Below, one piece after another: positions 1 through 12,980 of a stretch of DNA of 64,000 bases; the first letter of the stretch is position 1, and each line of letters starts with the position of its first letter. The stretch lies in assembly GCA_905250025.1 (NCBI GenBank), contig CAJNOJ010000054.1:248001-312000 (forward strand), in the 5' to 3' direction. This stretch comes from Adineta ricciae. Taxonomy: Eukaryota; Rotifera; Eurotatoria; Adinetida; Adinetidae. The position numbers and the translations under genes were made by a program. Under the pieces are notes generated by a model. The model did no database searches, was not told the DNA's origin, and saw nothing but the letters and a program-made list of their open reading frames with translations.

Positions 1-545
1 TGAGTAAGATATATTATTTGAGTGTTTTTACAAATACTTTTCAACTAGTTGAAGGATTTCGATGGATAATTGAAAAAAAAGCGAATCAAGTGTTGAGAAG
101 ATAAATTATTATTATTATTACATATCATTGGGTGTTATTTTAAAGATGATTTTTATTGGAATTGTGGAGAATTTCTTGGGAAGCTCGATCTCACGATTTC
201 AGAGTCTAGTGCATTGGAGTATACATGTGTTGTTCGAAATTGCGAATAAAATTTACTTTTTTCCGTATAATTCATGTAGAAAACGCTAAAGCGCAGGCTT
301 TGTTTATCAACAAAATACGAATGAAAGGATCATTTATGGTTTCCTATTGTCCTCAAGACTATATATTATTTATTAATTCCACCGAGCAACCGAATAAAAA
401 ACTCTTAATATTAATTAGAACGAAAGAAAAACAACCGTAATCATGTCCGAGAAGCTCCAAAAACTGTCCTATAACTGAAACGAAATTATATATTCAAGTA
501 GCAAAACGAAAAATATCGACATCGAATTCAATTCTCGATACAATA
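1..545. other. 5' flank without recognised gene
   Basis: AT-rich sequence with only short chance reading frames. It probably holds the 5' untranslated region and promoter of the tail-anchored protein gene that starts near 546. The frame leading into that start codon stays open for some distance upstream but shows no convincing earlier ATG. Confidence 0.4.
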
Positions 546-1412
546 ATGGTAAGATTGATACGATACTGATCGATGTGTAGTAGGCTTTTATTGCGTATTA
601 TTCCATAGGCATATAGTCGACCAAGTGGACCATCTCGACAACCGGAACCACTAGAACCACCAATTGGTTTTCTAGAATCGATGAGAGAATCGTATAGTTT
701 AGGGGTGAACGACAACATGATGCCGCAGATAAACTTGCCGGTTTCATCGCCATTGCCACTCAACAGATCTCAATACGATATGAACACATCGAATAATATA
801 TCAGCACGTGGTTTCGATCGATATTCGATGAATAATTCGTATACGAGAAATAACGACCACAGGTTATCATCGACACTTGATCATAGTCCTTATACTGTCA
901 AATCACCAGACTCGCCGTTGCCATTGTCACCAGTCAACGCAGGACAAGCAACATTGGGAAAGAGTCAATGGTCAAGCGATCAAAACTACAACAAACAATC
1001 TGATCAATGGTCGCCCGCACCGTTAAATTCGACTCGTAATGACACAACATCAAATGACCGTTATTCGTCGAATACGACATATACGCAAATTATTGAACGA
1101 TCACCACCGACTAACAACTCGGGTAAATCGTATGAACCATGGACACCGACTAGTTCATTTACTAAAACATCGAATAAGACTACCAGTAGTACAAGTGCAT
1201 CCGATATTCAAATGATCAAAAGGTAAAATAGAATATTTGTGTAGATAGTACTGATTGATGTGTAATTCCATTCTAGTGCGAATAAATCATCCGGCGTAAC
1301 AACCAATTGGTGCTCTCCTCGCTGTAAATTGGGTGTACTTGGATTCGTTATCGGACTTCTTGCAGTCGGAATCGGAGTAGCTGTTGTGTTAGTCTTATGG
1401 CTTAGACGATAA
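546..1412 (+). CDS. Uncharacterised Ser/Pro/Asn-rich protein with C-terminal membrane anchor
   Basis: I propose three exons. Exon 1 is only the initiator ATG at 546-548, followed by a GT donor. A 60-nt intron ends in CATAG and exon 2 (609-1222) opens in phase 0 with AYSRPSGPSRQPEPLEPP. Exon 2 is a low-complexity stretch of about 200 residues rich in Ser, Asn, Thr and Pro. After a 54-nt intron, exon 3 (1277-1412) adds a WCSPRC motif, one hydrophobic segment (LGVLGFVIGLLAVGIGVAVV) and a short LRR tail before the stop. There is no signal peptide, so the protein is predicted to be tail-anchored with a disordered cytosolic part. I recognise no family. Exons 2 and 3 are well supported by frame and splice sites. 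The one-codon first exon is less certain, because the frame is open further upstream. Confidence 0.6.
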
Positions 1413-1831
1413 GCTCATGACGACTCAGTCGAAATGACATTAATTCGATAAAACTTTTATACATACTTTTCTATTATTATTCTTCCTTGTTTGAAATACA
1501 ATATGATAACAATGTCTTCTGACTATTATATTATAAATTGTATACATCGAAGGAATAACACCGATCTATCTTGTAAAATACATATAACAGATATTTCTAT
1601 CTACGTGAATAATAGAATGTATATGTTCAAGCGTCATGAAAGTCACTCACTCTCTCTGACTCTTACTCTACTCTGTTGATGAATTTTGTTAAGATTAAAC
1701 TTAGTTGTATCTATCACGAACTGTAATGTGGGAAACAAAATGGGCGGTAGTTTTGTGCAATGAACTGTAACGAAATAAGGTTATCGAATATAATCGTTTG
1801 TATTAGTGACGTGCACAGATCATTCAATACA
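1413..1831. other. Intergenic, no gene seen
   Basis: About 420 bases between the tail-anchored protein gene and the first eight-segment membrane protein gene. It is AT-rich with no coding signal. It probably holds the upstream gene's 3' end and the downstream promoter. Confidence 0.4.
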
Positions 1832-2746
1832 ATGACAATACATTTTCGATTATCACTAAAAGCTCCTAATGAAGGCCAAGATAATTTCTTTCTTTGGAGT
1901 ATGGTTATTCTTCCAATCATTGCTGAATGTTCGTACGTTGTTGATGCTACTTACTACATTTATCATGACGCACCGATTCATCGTTATCAAGGACTAGTTT
2001 CGACAATTCTGGTTGTGTTTACTTATCTACGCTATTGTGCACCTATCGAATCACGCAAAATGCTCATGTGCTTCTATACTACCTTATGTCTCTTGAATGA
2101 AACCGGTACTATTTGTTACATGTATATGTATAATTATCATGGTGAAAGATATTATGTTGCCATTTATTTTGGATGGCTATTAGTGGAATTGTGTACGACA
2201 TTGGGTTTGTTGTACTATCGAGCTTATCGAAGATGTCAACCGAATTTTCATGTGGAAAGTAAACATCTGTTTCATTTTATTTCACGATTGGAAGTCATCC
2301 TTGCCATATTTATTCCATTTTTCGTTCAAAACATGTCAGTTACGTTAACAAAACATTCAATTGCCTTCTTTCTTTTATTCGACTTTTTCTCCGAGTCATA
2401 CGTACGATTTCAAGGATTTTGGATCAAATCGACTTTATATTTATTCGTATGTACCGTAACAGTCTGTGTTGCAACGGAATGGATGTACTCTAGTGAACAT
2501 AGTGGTGTTTTCGAATATCTTTCATCATCTTTTGAATTAATATCAGCAGTGTTATGCAACACATTGATTATCTTTCAATTCAGTCCATATCATTTTAAAC
2601 CAACTGGTATTTCTAAAATAGCTCGCGAAGGTTTAGTCTTTCATCGATTAAATGAAGCTGAATCACAATCAAATCTAAATTTCGAACCCATACCAACGAA
2701 TGGCAAATCAGAAGATACAGTGATCGATTTAGTTGCTCTCAACTAA
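1832..2746 (+). CDS. Multi-pass membrane protein of unknown family, tandem copy 1
   Basis: A single open frame of about 304 residues from the ATG at 1832. The frame is open back to an ATG at 1760, but 1832 is chosen because it puts the GQDxFF motif at the same distance from the start as in the neighbouring paralogue. There are about eight hydrophobic segments, starting FFLWSMVILPIIAECSY and ending in CNTLIIFQFSPYHF. Motifs shared with copy 2 (3285-4232) include GQDxFFL, YQGLxST, PIxSRK, NKHLFHF-like ESKHLFHF, SRLEVIL, FDFFSxSYxRFQG and ATEW. No signal peptide or soluble domain is seen; the last 50 residues are hydrophilic and presumably cytosolic. I do not recognise the family and assign no function. 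Conserved charged residues lie near the predicted membrane borders, as in transporters or receptors, but that is only suggestive. Confidence 0.8.
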   Translation: MTIHFRLSLKAPNEGQDNFFLWSMVILPIIAECSYVVDATYYIYHDAPIHRYQGLVSTILVVFTYLRYCAPIESRKMLMCFYTTLCLLNETGTICYMYMYNYHGERYYVAIYFGWLLVELCTTLGLLYYRAYRRCQPNFHVESKHLFHFISRLEVILAIFIPFFVQNMSVTLTKHSIAFFLLFDFFSESYVRFQGFWIKSTLYLFVCTVTVCVATEWMYSSEHSGVFEYLSSSFELISAVLCNTLIIFQFSPYHFKPTGISKIAREGLVFHRLNEAESQSNLNFEPIPTNGKSEDTVIDLVALN

Positions 2747-3284
2747 CACAATACATTTACCTATTTTTATACGAGCAATAAATTCGCGAAAGAAACGTGA
2801 TTCGTCTCTTCATTTCATACAATATGTTTACAGTTGTAATGACGTAGTCGTGTACACTCTTCGGCAGAGCTTTTAGTCTCATCTGTCAATGCGAAGGTGT
2901 AGTCATTGCTTTTCGGCAAACATCATGATACAGTGTTGATAACAATTTGTAAAAGAAATATTGTCTATCGTTTTTCTTGACATCATCGGCTTGATTTCGT
3001 TGCGAACAGTTTTTTTGTTATACAAAGTTACTTCAGTTCGACTCAGATATCATCGCATGAAAGAAAAATAGTAACTTGATACTAAATAAGTAGATGAAAC
3101 TGGAATGCAAATACAAGTCCATTTTTGTCTGAAAATTGATCATCGCAAGGCGTGCTTTTTGAGTGTTGTTATTTTTTTTTGTTCTAATCAGTATCGGTCG
3201 AGGTTCGATAATACCTACCTATAAAACCGTGTGGAACACAACTATTATCAGCTCGAATTCTGTTGTCGAGAGTATTGAAAAACA
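2747..3284. other. Intergenic between tandem paralogues
   Basis: About 540 bases without a supported coding region. An AATAAA-type polyadenylation signal for copy 1 lies near 2778 (gcaataaatt). The rest is AT-rich and presumably contains the promoter of copy 2. A short frame opening near 3163 runs out of frame into copy 2 and is not coding. Confidence 0.4.
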
Positions 3285-4232
3285 ATGGGTTTCTTTGATT
3301 TACACGAACCAGAAGATGGACAAGATCGCTTTTTTTTATATGCTATGATTATCCTCCCAGTCTGTGCTGCAACATCGTATCTATTCGATGCCTGGTATCA
3401 TTACACACATTCAGATGAAGAACGCAATTATCAAGGTCTTCTATCTACAATAGTACTCGTTTTCTCGTATTTACAATACTGCACACCGATACGTTCACGT
3501 AAAGCTTTAACTATTTATTTTCTCTCCGTATGTTTGATCACGGAAACAGCAACAATCGGTTATCTATTGTATTATATCAAGAAAAAAGATGTTACCAATA
3601 TTATCTTTCATGTTAGTAGTGTACTATTAGAAATATTATTCACCAGCGCTTTGATCTATTGTCGTGTTGTTAGAGAATACGAGTCGCATATTGTTGTGGA
3701 AAATAAACATTTATTTCACTTCATGTCACGTTTGGAAGTTATATTGACAATCTTCATTCCAGTTTATGTCAATGTAAAATACACATCATTAACAAGAAAT
3801 ATGATTGCATATTTTCTCTTGTTTGACTTTTTTTCTGATTCGTATTCGAGATTTCAAGGTGTTTGGATTAAATCAGCATTGTATTTATTCGCTACAACGA
3901 CTACCGTAGCTGTAGCAACTGAATGGTTCTATTTTAATCACCATGAGCATATCTATGAGCAAGTTTCCATCATAGCGGAACTTGTCTCCGAAGGTCTTTG
4001 TGACCTCATCATTATTTTACAATTTTTTCCATTTCATTTCAAAACACAGCATGTAAATAATATCGCACGACAAGCTTTGTTAATTCATCGAAATTTGCAT
4101 GCATCAATTGAGAATCCAGGTATTCCGAATGGTGATGTGAACGAGACAATTCAAAACGGTGAAATAAAGGGCATTGCGGAACTAGTCAACACATCAAGCA
4201 GCAATGAAACCGAGCTGAATACTTCAATGTAA
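3285..4232 (+). CDS. Multi-pass membrane protein of unknown family, tandem copy 2
   Basis: A 315-residue single-exon frame beginning MGFFDLHEPEDGQDRFFLYA directly after aaaaca, a reasonable start context. It is a clear paralogue of the gene at 1832-2746, with the same order of about eight hydrophobic segments and the shared motifs GQDRFFL, NYQGLLST, PIRSRK, NKHLFHF, SRLEVIL, FDFFSDSYSRFQG and VATEW. The C-terminal 60 residues are polar and variable. The pair lies head-to-tail about 540 bp apart, so a local tandem duplication is likely. Function is unknown. The strong conservation of the SRLEVIL and FDFFSxSYxRFQG blocks marks them as the probable functional core. Confidence 0.85.
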   Translation: MGFFDLHEPEDGQDRFFLYAMIILPVCAATSYLFDAWYHYTHSDEERNYQGLLSTIVLVFSYLQYCTPIRSRKALTIYFLSVCLITETATIGYLLYYIKKKDVTNIIFHVSSVLLEILFTSALIYCRVVREYESHIVVENKHLFHFMSRLEVILTIFIPVYVNVKYTSLTRNMIAYFLLFDFFSDSYSRFQGVWIKSALYLFATTTTVAVATEWFYFNHHEHIYEQVSIIAELVSEGLCDLIIILQFFPFHFKTQHVNNIARQALLIHRNLHASIENPGIPNGDVNETIQNGEIKGIAELVNTSSSNETELNTSM

Positions 4233-4444
4233 TCTGTTAGTTCGGACGAAGTTTACAGTGACATCTATTGAATTAATTTGGAAAACTTATTTCAGTATTT
4301 TGCATCTTTCGTGATAAGTTAAATTTTTCTATAAAAATCGTTTTTTTATTTGAATTGAGAAGAAATCGACTATTGGTTCAATTTTGAAACCTACCAGTTC
4401 AATTAATTTTCTCTCACTTTTCATTTCATTCAATTTTGACATCA

Positions 4445-6328
4445 ATGGCACCACCGATTAGCCAGCCGGCTACGACCAACTCGAATACAACGGCAAGCGG
4501 GAGTTCTATCACAACTAATCGACTCGAACGTGAATCCAAAAAGCAAGATCGAAGGTTCGAATAAACAATCTTTGCATTTTCAAGCCATGTTTTTCTCTCT
4601 AGATCTGATCTTGCCTGTCGTGTACGTTACACCAATGTTTTACCTGATCTTCCATTTGATCCCAAATTCCTTCGATATCCTTTCAGTCAAGACAGGTACA
4701 AAGATATCTTCTTTGTCATTTTACATTCAAATCGATGTCTTCGTTAGATTCGTTCGTTATAAACCAACATCATTAGAGAAAAACTATCGTTGGGATTTAC
4801 TTACAGAACATGATGTGGGAGTGGAAATCGATCTCATCACTCCAGATGCATATGCAACCACAGGTGAGTATCAGCGGGTTGTGAAAAACAAATTTCAAGT
4901 GCACGTCTTTGATTATTTCCAGGACGAATTACAGAAGACGATGAGAGATTGTTAGAAGAAGAAACTGCAACGCCAGCAAATCTTAAACGGTAAACAAACA
5001 TAGTGTTTTCGTGTATTTTATAATGGAATCTAATTGTTTCTAGTTCAATGTTGAACAAACGAAGTGTTCCATGGCTTCGTAAAACTGAATACATCTCAAC
5101 AGAACAGAGTACGTCCAAACCAACATTGAAAGCAGGCGAAGCCAGGTATGAAACAATATGGACTGATACTATTGCTTTGTCTACACATTCGAATTTGTAT
5201 AGATCAAGTTCTGTGAAAGAAAAACTTCGTGAAGAATCTCTAAAATATTTGACAAAAGATCGTGTATTAGAAATCATTGAAGAAGGTTTCGAAACAGCCA
5301 AAACTCCGGTAAACCAATTTCATCTGATCGTTCACTTTCCTAACAATCGATTCGTTTAGATGGAAACACATCACACCAAACCATCAGTCGTCAAAGTCGA
5401 AGAATGGCCACTGTTTCCTGATTTTGATGTAAGATGATTTCTATACGAATGAAGACCGAATATCTCGAATCGTCTTTTAGAACTGGAAATATCCATTTGC
5501 TCAAGTTATATTCGATGATGATCCTTCACGTAAAGATCCGAATATAACCTCACAAGAACAAATGGAAGAAATGTCGGATGCAGTCATTAAGTAAATTGAA
5601 AATGCCGATGAATTCGCATTTGACAACCTTTGTTTAGAGCTTTGGTTGATAATGATAACAAAGAATATATTGGATATTTTCTTCCCACTCCTGAAACACG
5701 TGCGAAGCGTCTTCGAGAAGAACAAGATGAAGCCGATGAAACTTATGATTTCAAACTTATTCGAGAATATAATTGGACTCGAAAAGATAAAACTATGAGT
5801 GGCTATGAAGAAAACTATTTTCTCAGTGTTAGAGATGATGCGATTGTTTACAATGAATTAGAAACAAGGTAATCAAAAGACGATTTTAAGAAAGAATGTT
5901 CAATGTGTTGTGTTTAGAGTACGATTGAGCAAACGTCGAGCCGTGGGTGGTGGTGTTAAGGTGGCTAATCTTCGATTGATTCAACGTTATCGACCGTTTC
6001 ATGAGTCCGAAGAAAGAAATCAAGTGAGATGAATTCCATAAAAATTCCTTTTCTAACGTAGAACTCTTGTTTTTTCTAGAGAAAACGATTGAGAGTCCTT
6101 GATAATGATGAAGAACTAGAAGCTGTTGAAGGTAAATAACGTCAAAGGTTGATTGCGATTGAAATATATATTGAATGCTATTTAGAAGAAGAAGAAAATG
6201 AGGAACAAGACAACGAAGAGGAAGAAGAAGAAGAAGCAGCAGCTGAAAATGGCGACGAAGAACAAGAAGAAGCTGAAGCGGAAGTGCAACAAGACGAAGA
6301 AGAAGAGGAGGAGGAAGAAGAAGAATAG
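4445..6328 (+). CDS. PAF1: RNA polymerase II-associated factor 1 (PAF1 complex subunit)
   Basis: Twelve exons (4445-4554, 4603-4695, 4748-4863, 4923-4989, 5044-5145, 5203-5308, 5360-5428, 5481-5590, 5638-5868, 5918-6023, 6080-6131, 6186-6328) join through GT-AG introns of 47-58 nt into 1305 nt, exactly 435 codons including the stop. The product matches metazoan PAF1 along its length: [20 protein letters not shown], the [12 protein letters not shown] and [15 protein letters not shown] blocks, [60 protein letters not shown], then a long acidic Glu-rich tail. PAF1 is the core subunit of the nuclear PAF1 complex, which travels with RNA polymerase II and supports elongation and histone modification. 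At 434 residues it is shorter than the human protein, mainly because of a shorter acidic tail. A polyadenylation signal (AATAAA) lies near 6450. Confidence 0.95.
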
Positions 6329-6507
6329 ACTGATTAATAATTTAAACCACCAAGACCTTCATTCATTCCTTTCTTTTTTGATGTATATGATGTATTCTTG
6401 AATCAATGATGATGTCAGTTTATTCAACGAAAGAAAATTGTACTTTCCAATAAACTTGATCATTCTTTGATAAATCTTCGAAAGTTCAGTCATTGTCTCA
6501 AGAGAAT

Positions 6508-7723
6508 TTAGATTTCGACGGTGTCCTTCTTCATGTTATCACGAGATGGAAGTAAGCGTTGTTCAGGTTGATGTGCATCGTTTCTTTTTATTGATTGATC
6601 CGGCTGTTTCTTTGATTGACGACAGGAAATCAATTGAATGAAGTCTTGCCGGAACATAGTTGACGTTATCAAATGAAAATAGAATTTCATCGAATAGTTC
6701 AGTGCCGAAAATATCAAGAAGAAATTCATCAGGATCTTATAAAGTTTCAACCGAGTTGAACAGCGAATATTGTGATAAAACCGATCGCGAATGACAAACA
6801 CTTGTAATATACCGGGTGGTGCCAAAGTTAAGAGTAATCCCAGTGAATAAATGAAAATAATGATCGAATGTCTATACAATCGACGTGCACTGGCACTGAG
6901 AGTATTCTTATACGTTCGATTGTGTTTACAACGATTGTGGAGTAAGATTAGTGAAGAAATAAAAATGATTAACGAAGGTGTAAGAATGAAGAACGTGCCG
7001 TGAATTAATGCTAATAAACGTATGTATCGACCGTGGCGAGCAGCATAGAAATCACAGAGGAATGATGTACTTCGCGGATCGTAATATAAATATAAATGAT
7101 GAGGAATGACCAGAAGTGTCATTAAGATGAAAAATATAAGAATACGTAACCGAACATGAGAAGGTGTGACTATCGAACGATAACGAGTCGGATAGAGAAT
7201 AATAATATTGCGATCCATCGCTGAAGATGCGAGATAAAGATTGGAAATCGATGCTGAACCGATGAGTATACTGTAAAAACCACCGCATGATAGAACTACA
7301 CGGGGATCCGTTTCTATGAATGACATATTTACACACCATAGCCAAAATAGTCCTAGTAGATAAACAAAAGGGTGGATGACGTGACTGTCATAGAATACTT
7401 TCAGCTCATTTGCAAAAATTATTCTACGACCTATATGACAGCGATTAGGAACATCTGCTCTCAAGTTTTCTGACTCCGTTTTTATACAAACCTAATAGAA
7501 AAATAATTTCGAAACAAGCAATTGCAACAAAGTACAACGAGGTCGGATCCTTTCGATGATTTTTATTTAAAAGTATAATTATCTGTAGAATATGACCAGG
7601 AATGCCGATAATAACAGCAAATACACCAAATAGATGCCATATGGTTTTAGTTACATTGAGTGCTTGATCATAAGTCACATTGTTAAAACAGAGATCCGTC
7701 GGCGTGTTATTATGCATGGACAT
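6508..7723 (-). CDS. Rhodopsin-like (class A) seven-transmembrane receptor
   Basis: Two exons. Exon 1 (7723-7492) has an N-terminal NNTPTDLCFNNVTYDQALNVT with three possible glycosylation sites, TM1 (WHLFGVFAVIIGIPGHILQI), an intracellular loop and TM2. Exon 2 (7454-6508) supplies TM3 to TM7 and a basic cytosolic tail. The intron is only 37 nt (7491-7455, GT to CAG) and splits an Asp codon in phase 1; a 34-nt variant ending at the previous AG would also keep frame. TM3 ends in DRN rather than DRY, followed by the YPTRYRSI loop. TM7 reads NYSMKFYFHLI where NPxxY would be expected. This looks like a lineage-expanded peptide- or amine-type receptor of the FMRFamide-receptor-like kind, but the ligand cannot be named. 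It lies convergent to PAF1 with about 180 bp between them. Confidence 0.8.
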
Positions 7724-8072
7724 CTATGATATTTGATCAGAGTAGTCACAAAAAATTCACGAAAGAACTAATGGTTTATTTGTATAAGCTAGTCGATGGA
7801 AGAAAAATAGAAAAAAAAAGAGAAAGAGAAAAAGAAAGATTTATTCGTGTATGTGGAGCATATTTTTTGCAAGAGAATAGATTGGTTGATGAACCTTTTC
7901 GACGAGCTAACATCGAGAAAAGGGAAAAAGAATTCCTTCGTGCAGAGTAAATACATCAACGAATAAGAAAGAAATCTTTTCTTCATTTCCAAGACGATTA
8001 AACCGTTGTAATATCTGTCAAGAACGCAGATCCTAACAAAGACAAATCTCTTAAGTGAGAGAAGATTTTTCA
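7724..8072. other. Intergenic, purine-rich on + strand
   Basis: About 350 bases between the GPCR start and the end of the first lectin-like gene. It contains an A/G-rich run (about 7800-7850). Frames of about 75-95 codons open on both strands but are low-complexity and without homology, so they are not called. Confidence 0.4.
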
Positions 8073-9140
8073 TTAGAAATTCTTACATAATTCACAAATA
8101 AATGGCAAAGAATCTGGACAGGTTGCATCGCGTAAACATGTCGAGGTACTCGATTGAGTATATAAAGCAATGCATTGATCATATTGTTGAAAATAATAAT
8201 TATATGTATGAGCAGGTTGACCTGAACAGAAGTAGTTCGAGATCGAAGCAGTCGATCGTGATGTTATCCATTGATACACATCTTTATAAAGAAGAAATCA
8301 TTGAAATCTCCAGAGAAAACAAAACAAACTTTTATTCGGACCAATTTCACGTAAACCAATCCAATACAAATTATCCAAATCGAAGTGAAATGTGTTAACT
8401 GATTGTAGAGTTAAAAAGATATTTGCATTCGAAATTTCAACCAGATGACCTTGACTCTTCGCACACCAGAGATTCGCATCGGTGAAGTTTAAATATGTAT
8501 GAGAGACAAAATAACAACTGGTACCACTATTCGTAACAATCCAATTAGGTGGACATTCTCCTGGATAATTCAAATAGAGTTCAATTTTTCTTTCGATGAA
8601 ATTAAATGACATACGACATTTGCTGTTCTGAGACCAAAACCAAGCTCCCGGTGGACATCGACATGTTTTCGTGTAATTTCCATTCGCACAAACCAATCCT
8701 TGTTTTGCATCACAAATACCAACAGCACATTCTTTTCCGTAAGTTTGATACGGAGCTGAAAACAGACACGAAATCGCGTTTTTCTTTGTAACACCGTTAT
8801 TACAAAACCGAGTACGTGACAAAATGTCTTCTCATCTTATTTTCTTACCAACAGGTCCTACTTCAACTAGAAGTAATAGAATTAAGAAGAGAGCCACCAT
8901 CAGAATTGCTATATTAACTAAAAATACAATTAACCATAGACGGCATGCGCGTTTTCCTTGGGATCTGGCAAAGGCACGAAGTTTCTTATTTGGATTATCG
9001 GATTCATTGAATTCTAACTATTCAGAAAGATCATTCACATATGAAATTTAGCTATTGATATAACTTACTTCATAGACTAACAGATTCTCTTTCTTCTCAT
9101 CGTGAAGAAATTTAGTGAGATCTGACATTTCCGAATTCAT
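8073..9140 (-). CDS. Type II membrane protein with C-type-lectin-like domain, tandem copy 1
   Basis: Exons read on the minus strand: a cytosolic start (MNSEMSDLTKFLHDEKKENL) from 9140; a second exon from 9016 with NPNKKLRAFARSQGKRACR followed by a signal-anchor helix; a third exon beginning APYQTYGKECAVGICDAKQG; and a last exon ending CPDSLPFICELCKNF. Order along the protein is short cytosolic tail, one transmembrane helix, a small Cys-rich module (APYQTYG...C...C...C.C), then a C-type-lectin-like fold starting CPPNWIVTNSGTSCYFVSHT with WCAKSQGHLVEI and YWIGL and closing with PFICE. No EPN/QPD or WND calcium-binding motif is visible, so sugar binding of the classical kind is doubtful. It is a paralogue of 9219-10329. 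The last intron (from about 8341) splits a GAT codon in phase 1. Confidence 0.8.
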
Positions 9141-9218
9141 CTAAAACAAAACTACTCACAATGATTCACTATCTCTTTTATTTGAATAGCTTCAAAACGA
9201 AACAAAAGAATCTTTAAA

Positions 9219-10329
9219 CTAAAAACAAATCACAATTATTAAAGAATTTTTTACATGCAAGTAAATGTCGTTACCCTTTTCACACATGAAATTCATATCG
9301 ACCCGTTGACATGTCGACCGAGCTAAACACGAATCCATTCGATAGATTCCACAATTCATATAAGTACGCAGACGAGAATCAAATTGGTTTATCGTTCCAT
9401 TCGCGCAAAATAAGTTTATGGACGATGAAGATAAGAAACTTCCATCGACCCATTTCCAGTTACCTTCAATTCGAAAATAGTCGAAGAGATCGAAGCATAA
9501 AAACACAAATATTACCAGAATTAATCGGTTGTTCGGATAAGCCAATAAAATAATTCGTATTCGGTGTTACTAAACTGCTTATTTCTGCCAATGTTAAACT
9601 CGGATAAAGTTCAGCGGGAGATAAAGTCAACAGTTGAGCAGTAAATGATGTACAGTAAGCAAACGCGTCGGTCCAATTTAAATAAAATGTGGACTTAAAG
9701 ATACATTTTCCATTGAGAAATGACCAATCACTTGGACAAATTCCTAAATAATTTTTACTGCTTGTTTCGTGAAAAGAAATCTTCTACATACGACAGCCAG
9801 TTTGGTTAAACGACCAATAAAACCTTGGTGATGGGCATTCACAAATGGAATTTGTGCTACAAAACAATCCTTGAGCGACGTTACAGGGGGCTGTACGACA
9901 CGACTGACCATATGTTTGATAGGGAGCTGAAAATATATTCAAAACTTAGTTTTCCTAATTGTAATCAACTTACAAAGAGGTCCAATGATGAAAAGGAGTA
10001 AAATAACAAGGATAACAGTTATTAAAATGATCGTAACATTAAGTATTAATAATAATTGCCACAGGCGGCATGTTCTCAAACCTTTCCCATGGGCATCAAG
10101 CATATCATTTTCTAATAGAAGACGTCGATTTTCTTCTGTCGAAGATTGTTTTAGTGATACAATCGCTGTTGGCGGTCGCTATTTCGTATTTAAATAAACA
10201 CTTCCATTTCAATAATTCCTGCTGACTTACTTCATACACGGACATACGAGAACTTTTATTTCTCGCATGATTACTCTTCACTACTGGTAATGGCGATAGG
10301 CAAAACTCTTGTCGATCATTTCGCACCAT
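9219..10329 (-). CDS. Type II membrane protein with C-type-lectin-like domain, tandem copy 2
   Basis: Five exons on the minus strand. Exon 1 begins MVRNDRQEFCLSPLPVVKSN at 10329. Exon 2 encodes the rest of the cytosolic tail and a signal-anchor helix (LLLILNVTIILITVILVILL). Exon 3 begins APYQTYGQSC and carries the Cys-rich module. Exon 4 begins ICPSDWSFLNGKCIF and carries the first half of the lectin-like domain with YFIGLSEQ. Exon 5 begins GNWKWVDGSF and ends the fold with CQRVDMNFMC, then a hydrophobic C-terminus LHVKNSLIIVICF. No EPN/QPD or WND motif is seen. Membrane order, Cys-rich module and fold match the copy at 8073-9140. A surface receptor role, in recognition or adhesion, is inferred from architecture only. 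Confidence 0.78.
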
Positions 10330-10657
10330 ACTTCTGCACGAATGCTTCTTTTCAATTTTTTTTCTGTTCTATATTCAAAGTAGAAAAGAAAGTCATACAA
10401 ATGCTATCTTATTTTTCATTCGATGGAGATGAATATATATGTACAATCGAATTTGTCCTTTTTTCCTGAATTATTCACAACATGGAATACTACCAGGTGC
10501 ACAAAGTTATGAAAAATATCGATGATATAATACCTTTATTAGTACATATCATGTTGTAAATTGATATATTTATCGCACGAAAAAAAAACAATCATGAAGG
10601 ATTAAGAAGAATGTATATATACGATCTACAGTTAGTTGTATTGTCATTTATATATAG
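10330..10657. other. Divergent intergenic region
   Basis: About 330 bases between the divergently transcribed second lectin-like gene (-) and the GH9 cellulase (+). It must contain both promoters. It is AT-rich, and I see no clear TATA box or other defined element. Confidence 0.35.
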
Positions 10658-12733
<2,076 letters not shown>

Positions 12734-12980
12734 TGAATAGAAGAGAGAAGTTCTAATTTTGATGATAAATAAAATAAAATAAAACAAAACAACATGTCGA
12801 TTGTATTAAAAGCAAACACGCACAACCTTTTGCTTATTACTGTTGTGTCTAACCTTTTTTCTCTGTTCTTTACACTTATTTTATCAATTCTCTATTGACT
12901 CAAGATTTATCATATGTTCTAATATTATTTGTCTATCCAACACTCAAAGAGATTTCTTCATTTCATTGATACATCTAACA

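Noticed and set aside
6198-6401. 67-codon Lys-rich frame inside the end of PAF1
   Set aside because: It is the shifted frame of the GAA-rich acidic tail of PAF1; the PAF1 frame closes exactly over twelve exons.
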